NCBI GenBank assembly: GCA_963791495.1
Contig: CAWBST010000010.1
Span: 62,001-126,000 of the forward strand
Origin: JAMXLO01 sp963791495
Lineage (GTDB): Bacteria; Pseudomonadota; Alphaproteobacteria; Acetobacterales; Acetobacteraceae
DNA length: 64,000 nucleotides
Reading direction: 5' to 3'
This document shows, in pieces, positions 55,344-64,000 of this stretch. Position 1 is the first letter of the stretch. The number at the start of each line of letters is the position of its first letter. A program made the position numbers and the translations under genes. The notes beneath the pieces were generated by a model. That model was not told where the DNA came from, made no database searches, and saw only the letters and a list, made by a program, of their open reading frames with translations.

Positions 55344-55736
55344 CTACTTGACGACGATCTCCCCCACCATCCCGTCCCAGTCGTGATCGGCACAGATGAG
55401 ACGGAACGTGCCTGGTTTGATCGGCATCAGGAATACATCGATCGCCTCGCCAGGATGCACCACGACCTGCTTGCCTTCATTCGCCACAACGTGCGGATAG
55501 CGCACGATCGTGTCGGCAAGAAATTCCGGCGCGGTGAATTCGTGCATGTCCTTGCCGTTGTTCTCCAGATGAAGCCGATACGGTACGCCATGCCGAAAGC
55601 TCAGCCGGTCGGGCACGAAGTTATCATCGACCATCAGCAGACTGACGGTTTCCGCCTTCGACCAATCGACCCCCGGCTGCGCATGCGCCGTCGTCGCGGA
55701 CAGCAGCACCGCAACAGCCAGAGATAATCGACCCAA
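55344..55736 (-). CDS. Periplasmic cupredoxin-like copper protein
   Basis: 130 residues with a Sec signal (LSLAVAVLLSATTAHAQ). The type 1 copper ligands are complete: His in DMHEFTAP, and Cys, His, Met in ICADHDWDGMVG with the plastocyanin spacing of 3 and 8. So it is likely an electron carrier or copper-binding protein. It follows the epimerase gene by two bases on the same strand, an unusual neighbour for a cupredoxin. Confidence 0.82.
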   Translation of the reverse strand: MGRLSLAVAVLLSATTAHAQPGVDWSKAETVSLLMVDDNFVPDRLSFRHGVPYRLHLENNGKDMHEFTAPEFLADTIVRYPHVVANEGKQVVVHPGEAIDVFLMPIKPGTFRLICADHDWDGMVGEIVVK

Positions 55737-55738
55737 CG

Positions 55739-56677
55739 TCAGCCGGAGACGGTCGGCATCCCGACCTGTCGGCGGATGTCGTTGATGATCTGCAGCACGC
55801 GCTGGCGATACGGCAGGTACTGCACGCCAAACTCCTGCACGAGGCGCGTATTGTCGATCAGATAGTTGCCCGAATTGGCCTTTCCGCCGGTCTCGTGATC
55901 GAAGCTGATGCGCGCGTCGGGGAGAAACTCGCGCACGATGTCGGCGATCTCGCCCAGACTGATCGCGATGCCGCCCGAGCTGTACACCGCATGTTTCGGC
56001 TTATCGGCGAGCAGCACGCGCGTGAACACCTCGGCGATGTCATCGACATGGATCGGGCAGCGCATCGCATCCTTGTAGGGGAACGAGATGGCCTTGCCCT
56101 GCGCCGGCTGAGTGATGATGTTCACGTGATCGACCGAGCCGCGCACCTTGTCCGGCCCGGTGACGTTGGCCGGCCGCACCGCGGTAATCGTCATGCCGTA
56201 TTTGTCGTTGTAGTCCTGCGCCTGCCACTCGTTGAAGATCTTGTGCATCGCATACTGCACTTCGCCGTGGCGGTAATCGTCCTCGGTGACCATGCGGTCG
56301 CCGTAGTGCTTCTGCATGCCGTTCACTGCGAGCGAGCTGGCGAACACGACGCGCTGCACGCCGGCCAGCCGCGCCGCCTCGAAGCAGTTGTCCATGCCGA
56401 GGATGTTCAGCTTCATCGCTACGTGTGGGGCGTGCTCGCTGCCGAGGAAGTACGACAGGTTGATGATCCGGCTTGGCTTTGCACTGACCGTCGCCGTCAT
56501 CACGTCGTCGAACTGCGTGACGTCGCCGCGCATCACGCGCACCTGTTTGCCGAGGTCGTCGAAGGACGCGGCGCCCGGGTTGATGTCCATGCACACGACT
56601 TCCTCGCCGCGCGCCGCCAGAAGGCGGATCACCCGCATGCCGATGAACCCCGTGCCGCCGATGACGAAGATCGCCAT
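55739..56677 (-). CDS. NAD-dependent epimerase/dehydratase
   Basis: Extended SDR of 312 residues. NAD motif GGTGFIG at 7-13. The catalytic residues are in FASSLAVNG (Ser) and QYAMHK (Tyr, Lys). RPANVTGPDKVRGS and CPIHVDDIAEVF are the substrate-side motifs. It differs clearly from the epimerases at 5772 and 26682. It is the first gene of a run with the cupredoxin. Substrate unknown. Confidence 0.86.
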   Translation of the reverse strand: MAIFVIGGTGFIGMRVIRLLAARGEEVVCMDINPGAASFDDLGKQVRVMRGDVTQFDDVMTATVSAKPSRIINLSYFLGSEHAPHVAMKLNILGMDNCFEAARLAGVQRVVFASSLAVNGMQKHYGDRMVTEDDYRHGEVQYAMHKIFNEWQAQDYNDKYGMTITAVRPANVTGPDKVRGSVDHVNIITQPAQGKAISFPYKDAMRCPIHVDDIAEVFTRVLLADKPKHAVYSSGGIAISLGEIADIVREFLPDARISFDHETGGKANSGNYLIDNTRLVQEFGVQYLPYRQRVLQIINDIRRQVGMPTVSG

Positions 56678-56796
56678 GTCCGTTCCCTCCGGTTGGTTGT
56701 CCTGGCTCAGAAGCTAGCTGAACCGCCAGGGCAGGACAAAGCTTGGCCGCGGATCGATGCGTTGCTAGCGTGACGCAGCCAGTCAGGAGTGCTGCC

Positions 56797-57171
56797 ATGC
56801 GACCGCACGCGGAGGCGAAGATCGCTCGTCTGTCTGAGTCAGAGACCATGTCGTTCGGCCCGCTCGCCGACTACAACAAGCTGACCGGCGACGACGGCCT
56901 GCCGATCTTCACCGGCGTGCAAACGTGCAAGCCGGGCTACCAGACGCCGCTGCACTGGCACCCTTACGTCGAATGCCTCTTCATCATCGAGGGCACGATG
57001 GAGGCGTGGCTGGAAGGTCAGGGGGACAGCCCGGCGCGACTGGAAGTCGGGGACATGATCGCGCTGCCCGCCTGCGTGCCGCACGTGTTCCGCAACGCGG
57101 GCGATGGGGAGTTGCGGCTACTCGGCATCCACGGATCGCCAACGCGGATCGTGCATCGGATCGAGGCGTGA
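56797..57171 (+). CDS. Cupin domain protein
   Basis: 124 residues, single cupin barrel. Metal ligands are seen in TPLHWHPYVECLFIIEG (two His, Glu) and the second motif ACVPHVFRNAG (His). I chose the ATG at 56797 because CAGGAG stands 8 bases before it. Divergent from the epimerase gene (119 bases) and convergent with the ArsR-type regulator (4 bases between stops). Possibly a sensor or small-molecule-modifying enzyme. Confidence 0.83.
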   Translation: MRPHAEAKIARLSESETMSFGPLADYNKLTGDDGLPIFTGVQTCKPGYQTPLHWHPYVECLFIIEGTMEAWLEGQGDSPARLEVGDMIALPACVPHVFRNAGDGELRLLGIHGSPTRIVHRIEA

Positions 57172-57175
57172 CCGG

Positions 57176-57856
57176 CTAGGCGGCGAGCACGATCCCGAAC
57201 GTCTCGCGGAACCCGTCCCGCCCCGCTAACGTGATCGCCACTGCTCGCGTGTCGCGCTGCCGTGCGATCCAGCCCAGATCGAAGCAGCGGCACGCCAGCG
57301 CGGCGCCCACGCGCCCTGCCAAGTGAGGCCGTCGCTCGCTCCAATCCAGGCACGGCCGGCAGAAGACCCGCCGCCCAGGCGCCGGCGACGCGCCAAAGTC
57401 GTCGAGGAACCGTTGTCCCTGCTCGGTCACCTCACCGCCATCTGTACCCAGTGCGACGTGGCCGCGCTCGGTCAGCGCATCGGCCAACGCCACACCCAGC
57501 CGCCCGGCCAGATGGTCGTAGCAGGTCCGCGCCGTGCGCAGCGCCTCGCCGCCGCGCCAGGTGGTTGACCGCACAGGCTCCGGGGCGGTGGCTGCCATCA
57601 CACCCTCCAGCATGTGGCCGACCAGCGCCGAAGCCAGACGGTAATAGCGATGGCGACCCTGCTTCTCAGCCGCCAGCAAACCACCATCGGCGAGCTTTGC
57701 CAGGTGCCCGCTCGCGGTCTGCGGCGTTACGTGGGCTGTATAGGCCAGCTCCTTGGCGGTCAGCGCGCGTCCGTCCAGCAGCGCCGCCAGCATGTTGGCG
57801 CGCGCGGGATCGCCGAGCAGCGCAGCGGTCGCGGCGATGCGGGTTGAATCGCTCAT
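57176..57856 (-). CDS. ArsR-family transcriptional regulator
   Basis: 226 residues. Winged helix-turn-helix in the first 80: LGDPARANMLAALLDGRALTAKELAYTAHVTPQTASGHLAKLADGGLLAAEKQGRHRYYRL. The C-terminal half (FCRPCLDWSERRPHLAGRVGAAL) carries two Cys and a conserved helical domain typical of a longer ArsR subgroup. It may sense a metal or a small molecule through that part. Divergent from the PPOX-type gene; the 101 bases between may hold its operator. Confidence 0.87.
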   Translation of the reverse strand: MSDSTRIAATAALLGDPARANMLAALLDGRALTAKELAYTAHVTPQTASGHLAKLADGGLLAAEKQGRHRYYRLASALVGHMLEGVMAATAPEPVRSTTWRGGEALRTARTCYDHLAGRLGVALADALTERGHVALGTDGGEVTEQGQRFLDDFGASPAPGRRVFCRPCLDWSERRPHLAGRVGAALACRCFDLGWIARQRDTRAVAITLAGRDGFRETFGIVLAA

Positions 57857-57957
57857 GGCATTCTCCTTTGCCTGGGCTCAACATAGGCGCCGACCGGCGC
57901 CAGCGCATGTGGCGACAATTCGGCCGGCGCCGAACCATCGGCGGGAGGATCATTGCT

Positions 57958-58425
57958 ATGATGGCGGATGAACAGGCCGCGTTCCTCGCGTCACAGCGCG
58001 TCGGCCACCTCGCGACCGCCGATGGGCACGGCAACCCGCACGTCGTGCCGGTATGCTTCGCCATCGACAATGACACCCTGTACATCACGATCGACGAGAA
58101 GCCGAAGCGCGCCTCCGCCCGCCCCCTGAAGCGGCTGCGCAACCTGACGGACAATCCCTCGGTCGCCTTTGTCGCCGACCGCTACGACGAGGACTGGCGG
58201 CAACTGGGCTGGATCATGTTGCGCGGACGCGCCGAGATCCTGGCGCAAGGAGCCGAGCACGACCATGCACAGGGACTGCTGCGCGTGCGGTACGCGCAGT
58301 ACCGCGCGATGGATCTGGCGCAACTGCCAGTGATCGCACTGCGCATCGAGCGCGTAACCAGCTGGGGCAACCTCTCGGACCCCCCTGTCGTTGCGAGGAG
58401 CGGAGCGAAGCAATCTCCATCGTAG
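57958..58425 (+). CDS. PPOX-class pyridoxamine 5'-phosphate oxidase-like protein (TIGR03668 type)
   Basis: 155 residues, split-barrel flavin-binding fold. FLASQRVGHLATADGHGNPHVVPVCF at the start and KRLRNLTDNPSVAFVADRYDEDW are typical of the group annotated as F420-dependent. The ATG has GGGAGGA upstream. The last 12 residues (VVARSGAKQSPS) come from an interspersed repeat at 58383-58422, which also brings the stop; the native end was probably near RVTSWGNL. Confidence 0.84.
   Translation: MMADEQAAFLASQRVGHLATADGHGNPHVVPVCFAIDNDTLYITIDEKPKRASARPLKRLRNLTDNPSVAFVADRYDEDWRQLGWIMLRGRAEILAQGAEHDHAQGLLRVRYAQYRAMDLAQLPVIALRIERVTSWGNLSDPPVVARSGAKQSPS
58383..58422. repeat. Interspersed repeat, copy 1 (TTGCGAGGAGCG family)
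   Basis: CCCTGTCGTTGCGAGGAGC, then GGAGCGAAGCAATC. Same element as at 61053-61092 with some changes. Repeats containing CATTGCGAGGAGCG-AGCGACGAAGCAATCC are widespread in bacterial genomes. This copy lies at the 3' end of a coding sequence. Confidence 0.75.
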
Positions 58426-58470
58426 TGCGTAAGGATCGCCTTCCTGCCGTCGTCATGATGATTGGTGCCG

Positions 58471-58827
58471 TCACTTGCGCATCGCCCGCTGCTTCCACAA
58501 GGCCCACGGCCTATCCACCAGTGCGTCGTTGGTCTTCATTGCCGCCGCGGCCTCCTGCTCGTTCAGGAAGGCCGGGTCACCGAGACGCAGCGCCTCACTT
58601 TCCATCCGCGCATTCACTTCTGTGTAGATCGCGCGGAACATCACGTGCCGCACCGACTGCGCCGCCGCTACCGAGCCGTGCCCGCGCATCAGCGCCACCG
58701 AGTGCTGTTCCAACACCACCGCCAGTGCATGACCGAGCGCTGGGTTGCTCACCAGCATGCTCGATGCCGGACCCGCTGCGTCGCAGATCTCGAACACCGG
58801 CACGCCGCTGCCGAGAAAACAGCCTCC
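58471..58827 (-). pseudogene. C-terminal half of a class II aldolase/adducin family gene
   Basis: 110 codons from a GTG at 58803, with homology running a few codons further up (GGCFLGSG to about 58827). PVFEICDAAG, GHALAVVLEQHSVALMRGHGSVAAA (with a zinc His) and FRAIYTEVNARM are the second half of the family, normally about 240-260 residues. The N-terminal half with the first zinc ligands and the catalytic Glu is absent; the M28 gene's start region replaces it. Therefore inactive. Confidence 0.75.
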
Positions 58828-58917
58828 CTGTGTTGATTGCGCCGCTCGACACCGACCTTGCCAGCGCCCGCCATGCCCGGCACGCTTCTTGCCACGTCAG
58901 CGCCAGGGAGAATGATG

Positions 58918-60564
58918 ATGAGCGAGTCAGTGCGTCGTTCGCTGTGCGAGTCCGTCGACGGCTCGATCCTCATGGGGCACATGCAGGAACTCGCCCGCTG
59001 GGTGAAGCTGTCCGGCACGCCGGATGAACTGGAAAGTCTCCGCTATTTCCAGGCGAAGCTGGACGAATACGGCTACCGCACCAGGCTCATCATGCATGAC
59101 GCCTATATCAGTCTGCCCGGCAAGGCGCGCGTCGATGTGGACAACCACACGCTCGACAGCATCACGCACTCCTTCTCGCGCAGTTCGCCGGCCAACGGTG
59201 TTACCGGGCGGTTGGTCTATGTCGGTGACGGCGACGAGGCCGACTTCACTGGACGCGATCTGCGTGGTGCCATCGTGCTGACCGAGGGCATTGCCAGTCC
59301 CGGCCAGGCAGCACGCGCCTCGCATGCCGGCGCTGTGGGCCAGGTACAGATCAGTCCGCACGAACACCTGCACGAGATGTGCGTCTCGCCGGTCTGGGGC
59401 AGCCCGTCGGGCGAAACCCAGTCCAGCCTGCCCACAACCGTGGTGTGCACCGTGTCCAACGCTGATGGCAGCGCCTTGCGCGAGCGCCTGTCGCGTGGCG
59501 AGCAACCCAAGGTGACGCTCCATGCCGAAGTCGATACCGGGTGGCGACAGACGCCGATCCTGGAGGCGGAAATCGACGGACCGGATGCGGACGGACCGTT
59601 CATCCTTTACTCCGGTCACCACGACACCTGGCATTATGGGGTGATGGACAACGGCGCGGCCAACGCCACCATGCTAGAAGTGGCCCGCCTCACCGCGCGC
59701 GAACGTGCGAAGTGGCGGCGCGGATTGCGCCTGTGCTTCTGGTCGGGCCACTCGCATGGCCGCTATTCCGGTTCCACCTGGTATGCCGATCAGAACTGGG
59801 ATGAGCTCGAGCGGCGTTGCGCGGTACATGTGAACGTCGATTCCACCGGCGGCGTTGGCGCTGTTGTGTTGAAGAACGCCGCCGCAGCGCCGGAGCTCAT
59901 CGCGCTTGCCGGCGATGCGATCGGCGAGCAGGCAGGCTCCGAGTATGCCGGCAAACGCATGTCGCGCTCGTCGGACCAGTCATTCTGGGGCATCGGCATT
60001 CCAGCGATGTTCGGTGCACTCAGCGAGCAGCCGCCGGCGCCGGTGAAGATGCGCAATGCACTCGGCTGGTGGTGGCACACGCCGCACGATCTGCTCGACA
60101 AGATCGACGAGAAGAACCTCGTGCGCGACACACGCGTCTTTGTGCACACAGTGTGGCGGCTGCTGACCGATCAGACACTGCCGCTCGACTTCGCCACACA
60201 TGCGCACGTGCTGCTGGAGGAGTTGGGCACGTTGCGTTCGTCACTCGGCAACCGGTATTCGGTGGATGGTCTGATCGCGGCGGCAACCACCCTGCGGGAA
60301 AAGGCGGCGGCCGGCGGGCATTCCGACACGGCGCTGATGCGGGCATCGCGCGCCCTCGCACCGGCCTACTACACATCCGGCGACCGGTTCGTGCACGACC
60401 CTGCGCTGCCGCTGCCGGAGTGGCCGGTGCTCGACCCGCTGCGCAAGCTGGCGAAGATGGCGCCGGGCACGGACAGCGCGCGCTTCCTCGCGGTCAGTGC
60501 GACGCGCGGACGCAATCGGCTGGCTCATGCGTTGCGCGAGGCGACCGAGGCGCTGTCCGGCTGA
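58918..60564 (+). CDS. M28-type aminopeptidase homologue with altered catalytic site
   Basis: 548 residues from the ATG 58918 (GGGAG 8 bases before; ATGs at 58912 and 58915 are closer). A PA-like domain is inserted around residues 95-200. The zinc core has H235-x-D style GHHDTWH (234-236), D244 (VMDNGAANA), D308 (NVDSTGG) and a late His in WWWHTPHDLLD. The catalytic Glu-Glu pair of M28 peptidases is replaced by H278-S279 in FWSGHSHGRYSGS. So the fold is safe but peptidase activity is doubtful. Confidence 0.82.
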   Translation: MSESVRRSLCESVDGSILMGHMQELARWVKLSGTPDELESLRYFQAKLDEYGYRTRLIMHDAYISLPGKARVDVDNHTLDSITHSFSRSSPANGVTGRLVYVGDGDEADFTGRDLRGAIVLTEGIASPGQAARASHAGAVGQVQISPHEHLHEMCVSPVWGSPSGETQSSLPTTVVCTVSNADGSALRERLSRGEQPKVTLHAEVDTGWRQTPILEAEIDGPDADGPFILYSGHHDTWHYGVMDNGAANATMLEVARLTARERAKWRRGLRLCFWSGHSHGRYSGSTWYADQNWDELERRCAVHVNVDSTGGVGAVVLKNAAAAPELIALAGDAIGEQAGSEYAGKRMSRSSDQSFWGIGIPAMFGALSEQPPAPVKMRNALGWWWHTPHDLLDKIDEKNLVRDTRVFVHTVWRLLTDQTLPLDFATHAHVLLEELGTLRSSLGNRYSVDGLIAAATTLREKAAAGGHSDTALMRASRALAPAYYTSGDRFVHDPALPLPEWPVLDPLRKLAKMAPGTDSARFLAVSATRGRNRLAHALREATEALSG

Positions 60565-61042
60565 TCAGCCTGCGCTGCGACAGCGCATCAGGTTCATCGG
60601 CTTGTTGCTCATCACCAGTTCGCCGTTCTGGTTCAGCACCTCCACCAGACCGCGCACCAGACCGCGATCCGGTTTGGAGCGCGATCGCTTCGTCTCCAGT
60701 CACCGTCACGCGCACGCGCAGCGTATCGCCCGGCCGCACTGGCCGCACCCAGCGCAACTCATCGACACCCGGAGAAGGCAGAGTCGCGACCTTCGACAGA
60801 TAGTGCTCGACGAACAGCCGCATCACCATGGCCGCCGTGTGCCAGCCGCTGGCGATCAGTCCGCCGAACGGACCCTGCGCCGCGGCCACCGGATCGACAT
60901 GCATCGACTGCGGATCATAGCGACGAGCAAATTCCACGATCTCCTCGGCCGTCACCGCTATATCGCCGAATTCGTCCACCATGCCGACGTGGTAGTCCTC
61001 GAAATATCGTTGGGCGGGCGGCACTTTGATAGCGTCATCCAT
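60565..61042 (-). pseudogene. MaoC-family (R)-specific dehydratase, frameshifted as sequenced
   Basis: Hot-dog fold enoyl-CoA hydratase-like protein, 158 residues when restored. First frame: YFEDYHVGMVDEFGDIAVTAEEIVEFARRYDPQSMHVDP with the catalytic Asp/His region, then ASGWHTAAMVMRL and VRPGDTLRVRV. At about 60677-60690 one base must be skipped; then SKPDRGLVRGLVEVLNQNGELVMSNKPMNLMRCR follows, the normal family end, to the TGA at 60565. It may act near the box pathway that lies just upstream in the same direction. Confidence 0.83.
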
Positions 61043-61052
61043 CGAGCATAGT

Positions 61053-61092
61053 CCCTGTCATTGCGAGGAGCGCAGCGACGAAGCAATCCCCA
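61053..61092. repeat. Interspersed repeat, copy 2 (TTGCGAGGAGCG family)
   Basis: CCCTGTCATTGCGAGGAGCG followed by CAGCGACGAAGCAATCC. It is a fuller copy of the element at 58383 and lies between boxB and the maoC-like gene. Confidence 0.78.
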
Positions 61093-61107
61093 CCGAGGGA
61101 GGGAGAC

Positions 61108-62566
61108 TCACTCTTCGAACTTCACATACTCGAAGTCGCCCGGCCTGTTGTCGATGCCGATGCGCGGTGGCGCGATCCAGGACGCGTAAGAACCCGGCGC
61201 ATGGACCGGCCGCATGAGGCTCTCCACGAACCGGTTGTCATCATCGGACGGCAGCATCGTCTCCTCGCCGCGCCAGCCACTCATCGTCCGACAGCAACCT
61301 GCCCTCCTGATCGGCACGGATCGCGGCGAACTCGCCGATGCGGCGATTGAATGCGACATGCGGCAGCCGCAGGCGGAACGCGAGACCAGCTCTCTCCAGC
61401 ACGCGGTTCCAGCGCGTCACGCCCGCATTGGCATCGTCGACGAAGTCATCGCGCAACCGCATGTTCAGCGCCGAGAGCGCCGGTACCTCCTCCGCCACGA
61501 TCGCGCCCCCCTTCAGCCGCAACACCGGATAGGTCGCACCGGCTAGCACGTGGTCGTCGGTCAGCTTGTCCTCGCGATACCGTCCCTTCAGCCCAGCATT
61601 GAAAGCGTTCGCCGCATTGGTGCTGATCTCGTTGCCGAACAGGTCGAGCGTCAGCGAGAAATGCAGGTTCGCCTTCTTCTGCAGCGTCGGCAGATCGATC
61701 ACGCCCAGGGCACGCACGCGCTCGATGTCGGTCGGATCGTCGATGCCGGCCTCGTGCATCGCCTGGCAGGTGCGCTGCACGATGCGCTGCACGCCCGTCT
61801 CGCCGACGAACATATGGTGCGCCTCCTCAGTCAGCATGAACCGGCAGGTGCGCGACAACGGATCGAACCCCGACTGCGCCAGCGCTGCCAGCTGCATCTT
61901 GCCGTCGCGGTCGGTGAAGAAGGTGAACATGAAGAACGACAGCCAATCCGGCGTCGCCTCGTTGAACGCCCCTAGCATGCGCGGACTGTCGCGATCGCCG
62001 GAGCGGCGGCGCAGCAGTTCCTCCGCCTCCTCGCGTCCGTCGCGACCGAAGTATTTCTGCAGCAGGTACACCATCGCCCAGAGATGCCGGCCTTCCTCGA
62101 CATTCACCTGGAACAGATTGCGCAGGTCATAGTTGGAAGGCGCTGTAGCACCGAGATGCCGCTGCTGCTCCACCGATGCAGGCTCGGTGTCGCCCTGGAT
62201 CACCAGCAGGCGGCGCAGCATGGCGCGATACTCGCCCGGCACCTCCTGCCAGGCCGTCTCGCCCTTGTGCGCGCCAAATGGAATTTTCCGCCCCTCTACC
62301 GCCGGCGCCAGCAGCACGCCCCAGCGATACTCCGGCATCCGCACATAGCCGAACTTCGCCCAACCTTCCGCGCCGACGCCGACCGCGGTGCGCAGATACA
62401 CCAGCCTGTCCTGGAACCCTTCCGGTCCCATCTGCCGCCACCAGTCGATGTAGCCCGGATGCCAAGTCTCCAGCGCCTTCTTCACGCGCTGATCATCGTT
62501 CAGGCCGACATTGTTCGGGATCAGTCCGTTGTAATCGACCGCTGTTGCGTCATGAACCGACATCAC
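61108..62566 (-). pseudogene. boxB: Benzoyl-CoA 2,3-epoxidase subunit BoxB, frameshifted near the C-terminus as sequenced
   Basis: Diiron oxygenase component of aerobic benzoyl-CoA degradation, making 2,3-epoxybenzoyl-CoA with BoxA. About 485 residues if restored. It shows NVEEGRHLWAMVYLLQKYFG and LTEEAHHMFVGETG, the two EExxH iron motifs, and FNEATPDWLSFFMFTFFTDRDGK. At about 61261-61276 the frame changes (one extra base); the other frame gives MLPSDDDNRFVESLM, SYASWIAPP and PGDFEYVKF, the family end, with a stop at 61108. Its ATG overlaps the boxC stop (ATGA). Confidence 0.9.
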
Positions 62567-64000
62567 GTTCGCTCCGTGTCATAGTGCGGCCGCACTCCGC
62601 TGCCGTAGCGCTTCAACGAACCTTCCTCGCCCACTGCGCTGGGCCGCTGGAACACCCAGTTCTGCCACGCGGTCAACCGGCCGAAGATGCGTGTCTCCAT
62701 CGTCTCTGGGCCGGCAAATCGCAGGTTGGCTTCCATTGCTGTCAGCGCGTCGGGCGAAAAAGACGCGCGCTCCTCCAGCATCAGCCGAACTTCATCGTCC
62801 CAGTCCAACTCGTCATAGGCGGTTGTGACCAACCCGATCGCTTCGGCATCTTCCGCATGCAATGCCTCGCCCATGCGTTCACGCGCCTGAGTGAAGCTGT
62901 CGGGTTCGCCGAGGAAACGGGTCGCCAAACGTGTCAGTCCATTGCCCATCGGGTACGCACCGAAGTTCAACGCGGACAGCTGCACATGCGCCGGACCGCG
63001 ATTGTCGCCACTGCGCGTGCCTACGAGCATCACCGAGCGATCGGCGGCGAACAGCAGCTCCGCGAGCGTGCCAGCAAAGCAGCTTCCCGGCTCGATCAAC
63101 GCGATCAGGCTGCGCGAGGTCATGTCGATGCGTTTCAGCACGCGCTTCCAGTAAAGGCGGATCTCGCGCACCAGCCAATCGTCCTTGTGCGTCTCCAGCA
63201 ATTCGTCGACAGCCAGAACCGCCGCGGCATCTCCTTCGGAGCGCAGCACGATCAGTCCAAGTGTCGGCTCGTTGAGCCGCAGATGCAGCATCGCATCATC
63301 GAGTTCGCGTGCCACGACCAGCGGCCAGAACGATGCCCCTGCCGCGTGGATTCCCACCGCGTCGCTCGGCAACGTGCTAGGCCCCAGCACGGTGATCGCT
63401 GCTCGATGGCCGGCGCGGTCGTGGACCACTCGAACATGCGAGTACGTCACACCGTCGTCGGAGAAAGTGCGTTGCAGCGGCGTCAGTGCGATACCCTTCG
63501 TATTTGTGGGCCGGTCGGACGCCGCCGCCAGAGCCAGCGCGCGTTCGCGTAGCGTCGCTTCCCAAGCCGACGGCGGCACTACTTCATCAACCAGCCGCCA
63601 CTCGACCGCACGGCGACCGCGCACACCTTCCTCGGTGGTGCAGAACGCATCGGCTCGGTCGCGTCGAACCAACCGCTTGTCGATCAGCCGCGTCAGTCCG
63701 CCGGTACCGGGCAGCACCGCGAGCAGCGGCACCTCCGGCAACGCAACGCCGGAGCGGCGATCGTCGATCAGCATGATGTGCTCGGCCGCCATCGCCAGCT
63801 CGTACCCGCCGCCGGCGGCACTACCGCTCACCGCGGCCAACCAAACTTGACCGGAATTAGCGCTGGCGTCCTCGATGGCGAGGCGCGTCTCGTTGGTGAA
63901 CTTGCAGAAGTTCACCTTGTGGCTGTGAAAGGCCTTGGCGAGCATGCGGATGTTGGCCCCTGCGCAGAACACGCCTTCCTTGCCGGAACGCAGAACCACG
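62563..64000 (-). CDS. boxC: 2,3-epoxybenzoyl-CoA dihydrolase BoxC, N-terminus outside window
   Basis: Enoyl-CoA-hydratase-superfamily enzyme that opens and cleaves the epoxide ring hydrolytically. 478 residues are visible; about 70 are missing at the start. LRSGKEGVFCAGANIRML is the oxyanion-hole region, AAVSGSAAGGGYELAMAAEHIMLIDD the second, and LPEVPLLAVLPGTGGLTRLIDKR continues as in BoxC. The long C-terminal part (SLIALIEPGSCFAGTLAELLFAADRSVML; TRIFGRLTAWQNWVFQRPSAVG) is special to BoxC. It is followed directly by boxB. Confidence 0.92.
   Translation of the reverse strand, partial: VVLRSGKEGVFCAGANIRMLAKAFHSHKVNFCKFTNETRLAIEDASANSGQVWLAAVSGSAAGGGYELAMAAEHIMLIDDRRSGVALPEVPLLAVLPGTGGLTRLIDKRLVRRDRADAFCTTEEGVRGRRAVEWRLVDEVVPPSAWEATLRERALALAAASDRPTNTKGIALTPLQRTFSDDGVTYSHVRVVHDRAGHRAAITVLGPSTLPSDAVGIHAAGASFWPLVVARELDDAMLHLRLNEPTLGLIVLRSEGDAAAVLAVDELLETHKDDWLVREIRLYWKRVLKRIDMTSRSLIALIEPGSCFAGTLAELLFAADRSVMLVGTRSGDNRGPAHVQLSALNFGAYPMGNGLTRLATRFLGEPDSFTQARERMGEALHAEDAEAIGLVTTAYDELDWDDEVRLMLEERASFSPDALTAMEANLRFAGPETMETRIFGRLTAWQNWVFQRPSAVGEEGSLKRYGSGVRPHYDTERT

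Overview
The window is GC-rich DNA, densely packed on both strands, from a Gram-negative alphaproteobacterium. It carries lpxB and hldE (lipid A and heptose synthesis), dipeptide-type ABC operons with GTGA overlaps, a D-tartrate dehydratase of the Bradyrhizobium type, and a GTTC-N7-GTTC box, which is the alphaproteobacterial LexA operator. The style (luciferase-like oxidoreductases, a GNAT-Nudix fusion, a HAD-IIA gene, a DUF2939 gene) suggests a soil or water member of the Rhodospirillales/Acetobacterales. That placement is an inference, since there is no rRNA or tRNA in the window.

Layout. 1-1272: end of a sugar ABC operon. 1431-5664: an SDR, an HpaB-type flavin monooxygenase and a CLC channel. 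5772-9245: an epimerase divergent from diaminopropionate ammonia-lyase, then DUF2939 and GFA genes. 9246-11168: an island of small genes with an SOS box, a candidate small RNA and a probable phage-type spanin pair. 11225-18096: pyrD, HAD-IIA, Usp, Nudix and monomeric isocitrate dehydrogenase next to a decayed relic of the dimeric isocitrate dehydrogenase. 18322-21035: a sensor kinase and a dienelactone hydrolase. 21049-28315: an eight-gene co-directional cluster with an ABC importer, an MFS carrier, two luciferase-like oxidoreductases, a uronate-dehydrogenase-like enzyme and a nicotinamidase-like hydrolase. 28381-29010: a YopT-like cysteine protease. 29230-33226: GNAT-Nudix, CinA-like, aspartoacylase-like and argE. 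33304-38398: a dpp-type transporter followed by tarD. 38437-45970: Gfo/Idh/MocA, lpxB, HAD, hisI, hldE and uvrB. 46064-49868: HAD, a luciferase-like enzyme, an MBL-fold hydrolase and a two-subunit TPP enzyme. 49869-53316: a low-GC, scarred region with a decayed and an intact animal-type haem peroxidase and a VirB11-like scrap. 53317-61042: assorted oxidoreductases, regulators, an M28-type protein and a MaoC protein. 61108-64000: boxB and boxC of aerobic benzoyl-CoA degradation.

Two window-wide patterns matter. First, seven otherwise intact genes (CLC, pyrD, HAD-IIA, icd, an ABC permease, maoC, boxB) each carry one frameshift of the same sign (one extra base), with perfect coding sequence on either side. 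Because pyrD and the only apparent isocitrate dehydrogenase are among them, sequence error is more likely than real decay, but this needs reads. Second, genuine relics occur (dimeric icd, an endonuclease/exonuclease/phosphatase gene, a class II aldolase, a haem peroxidase, a VirB11 scrap), together with short interspersed palindromic repeats that in two places supply the last residues of a protein.
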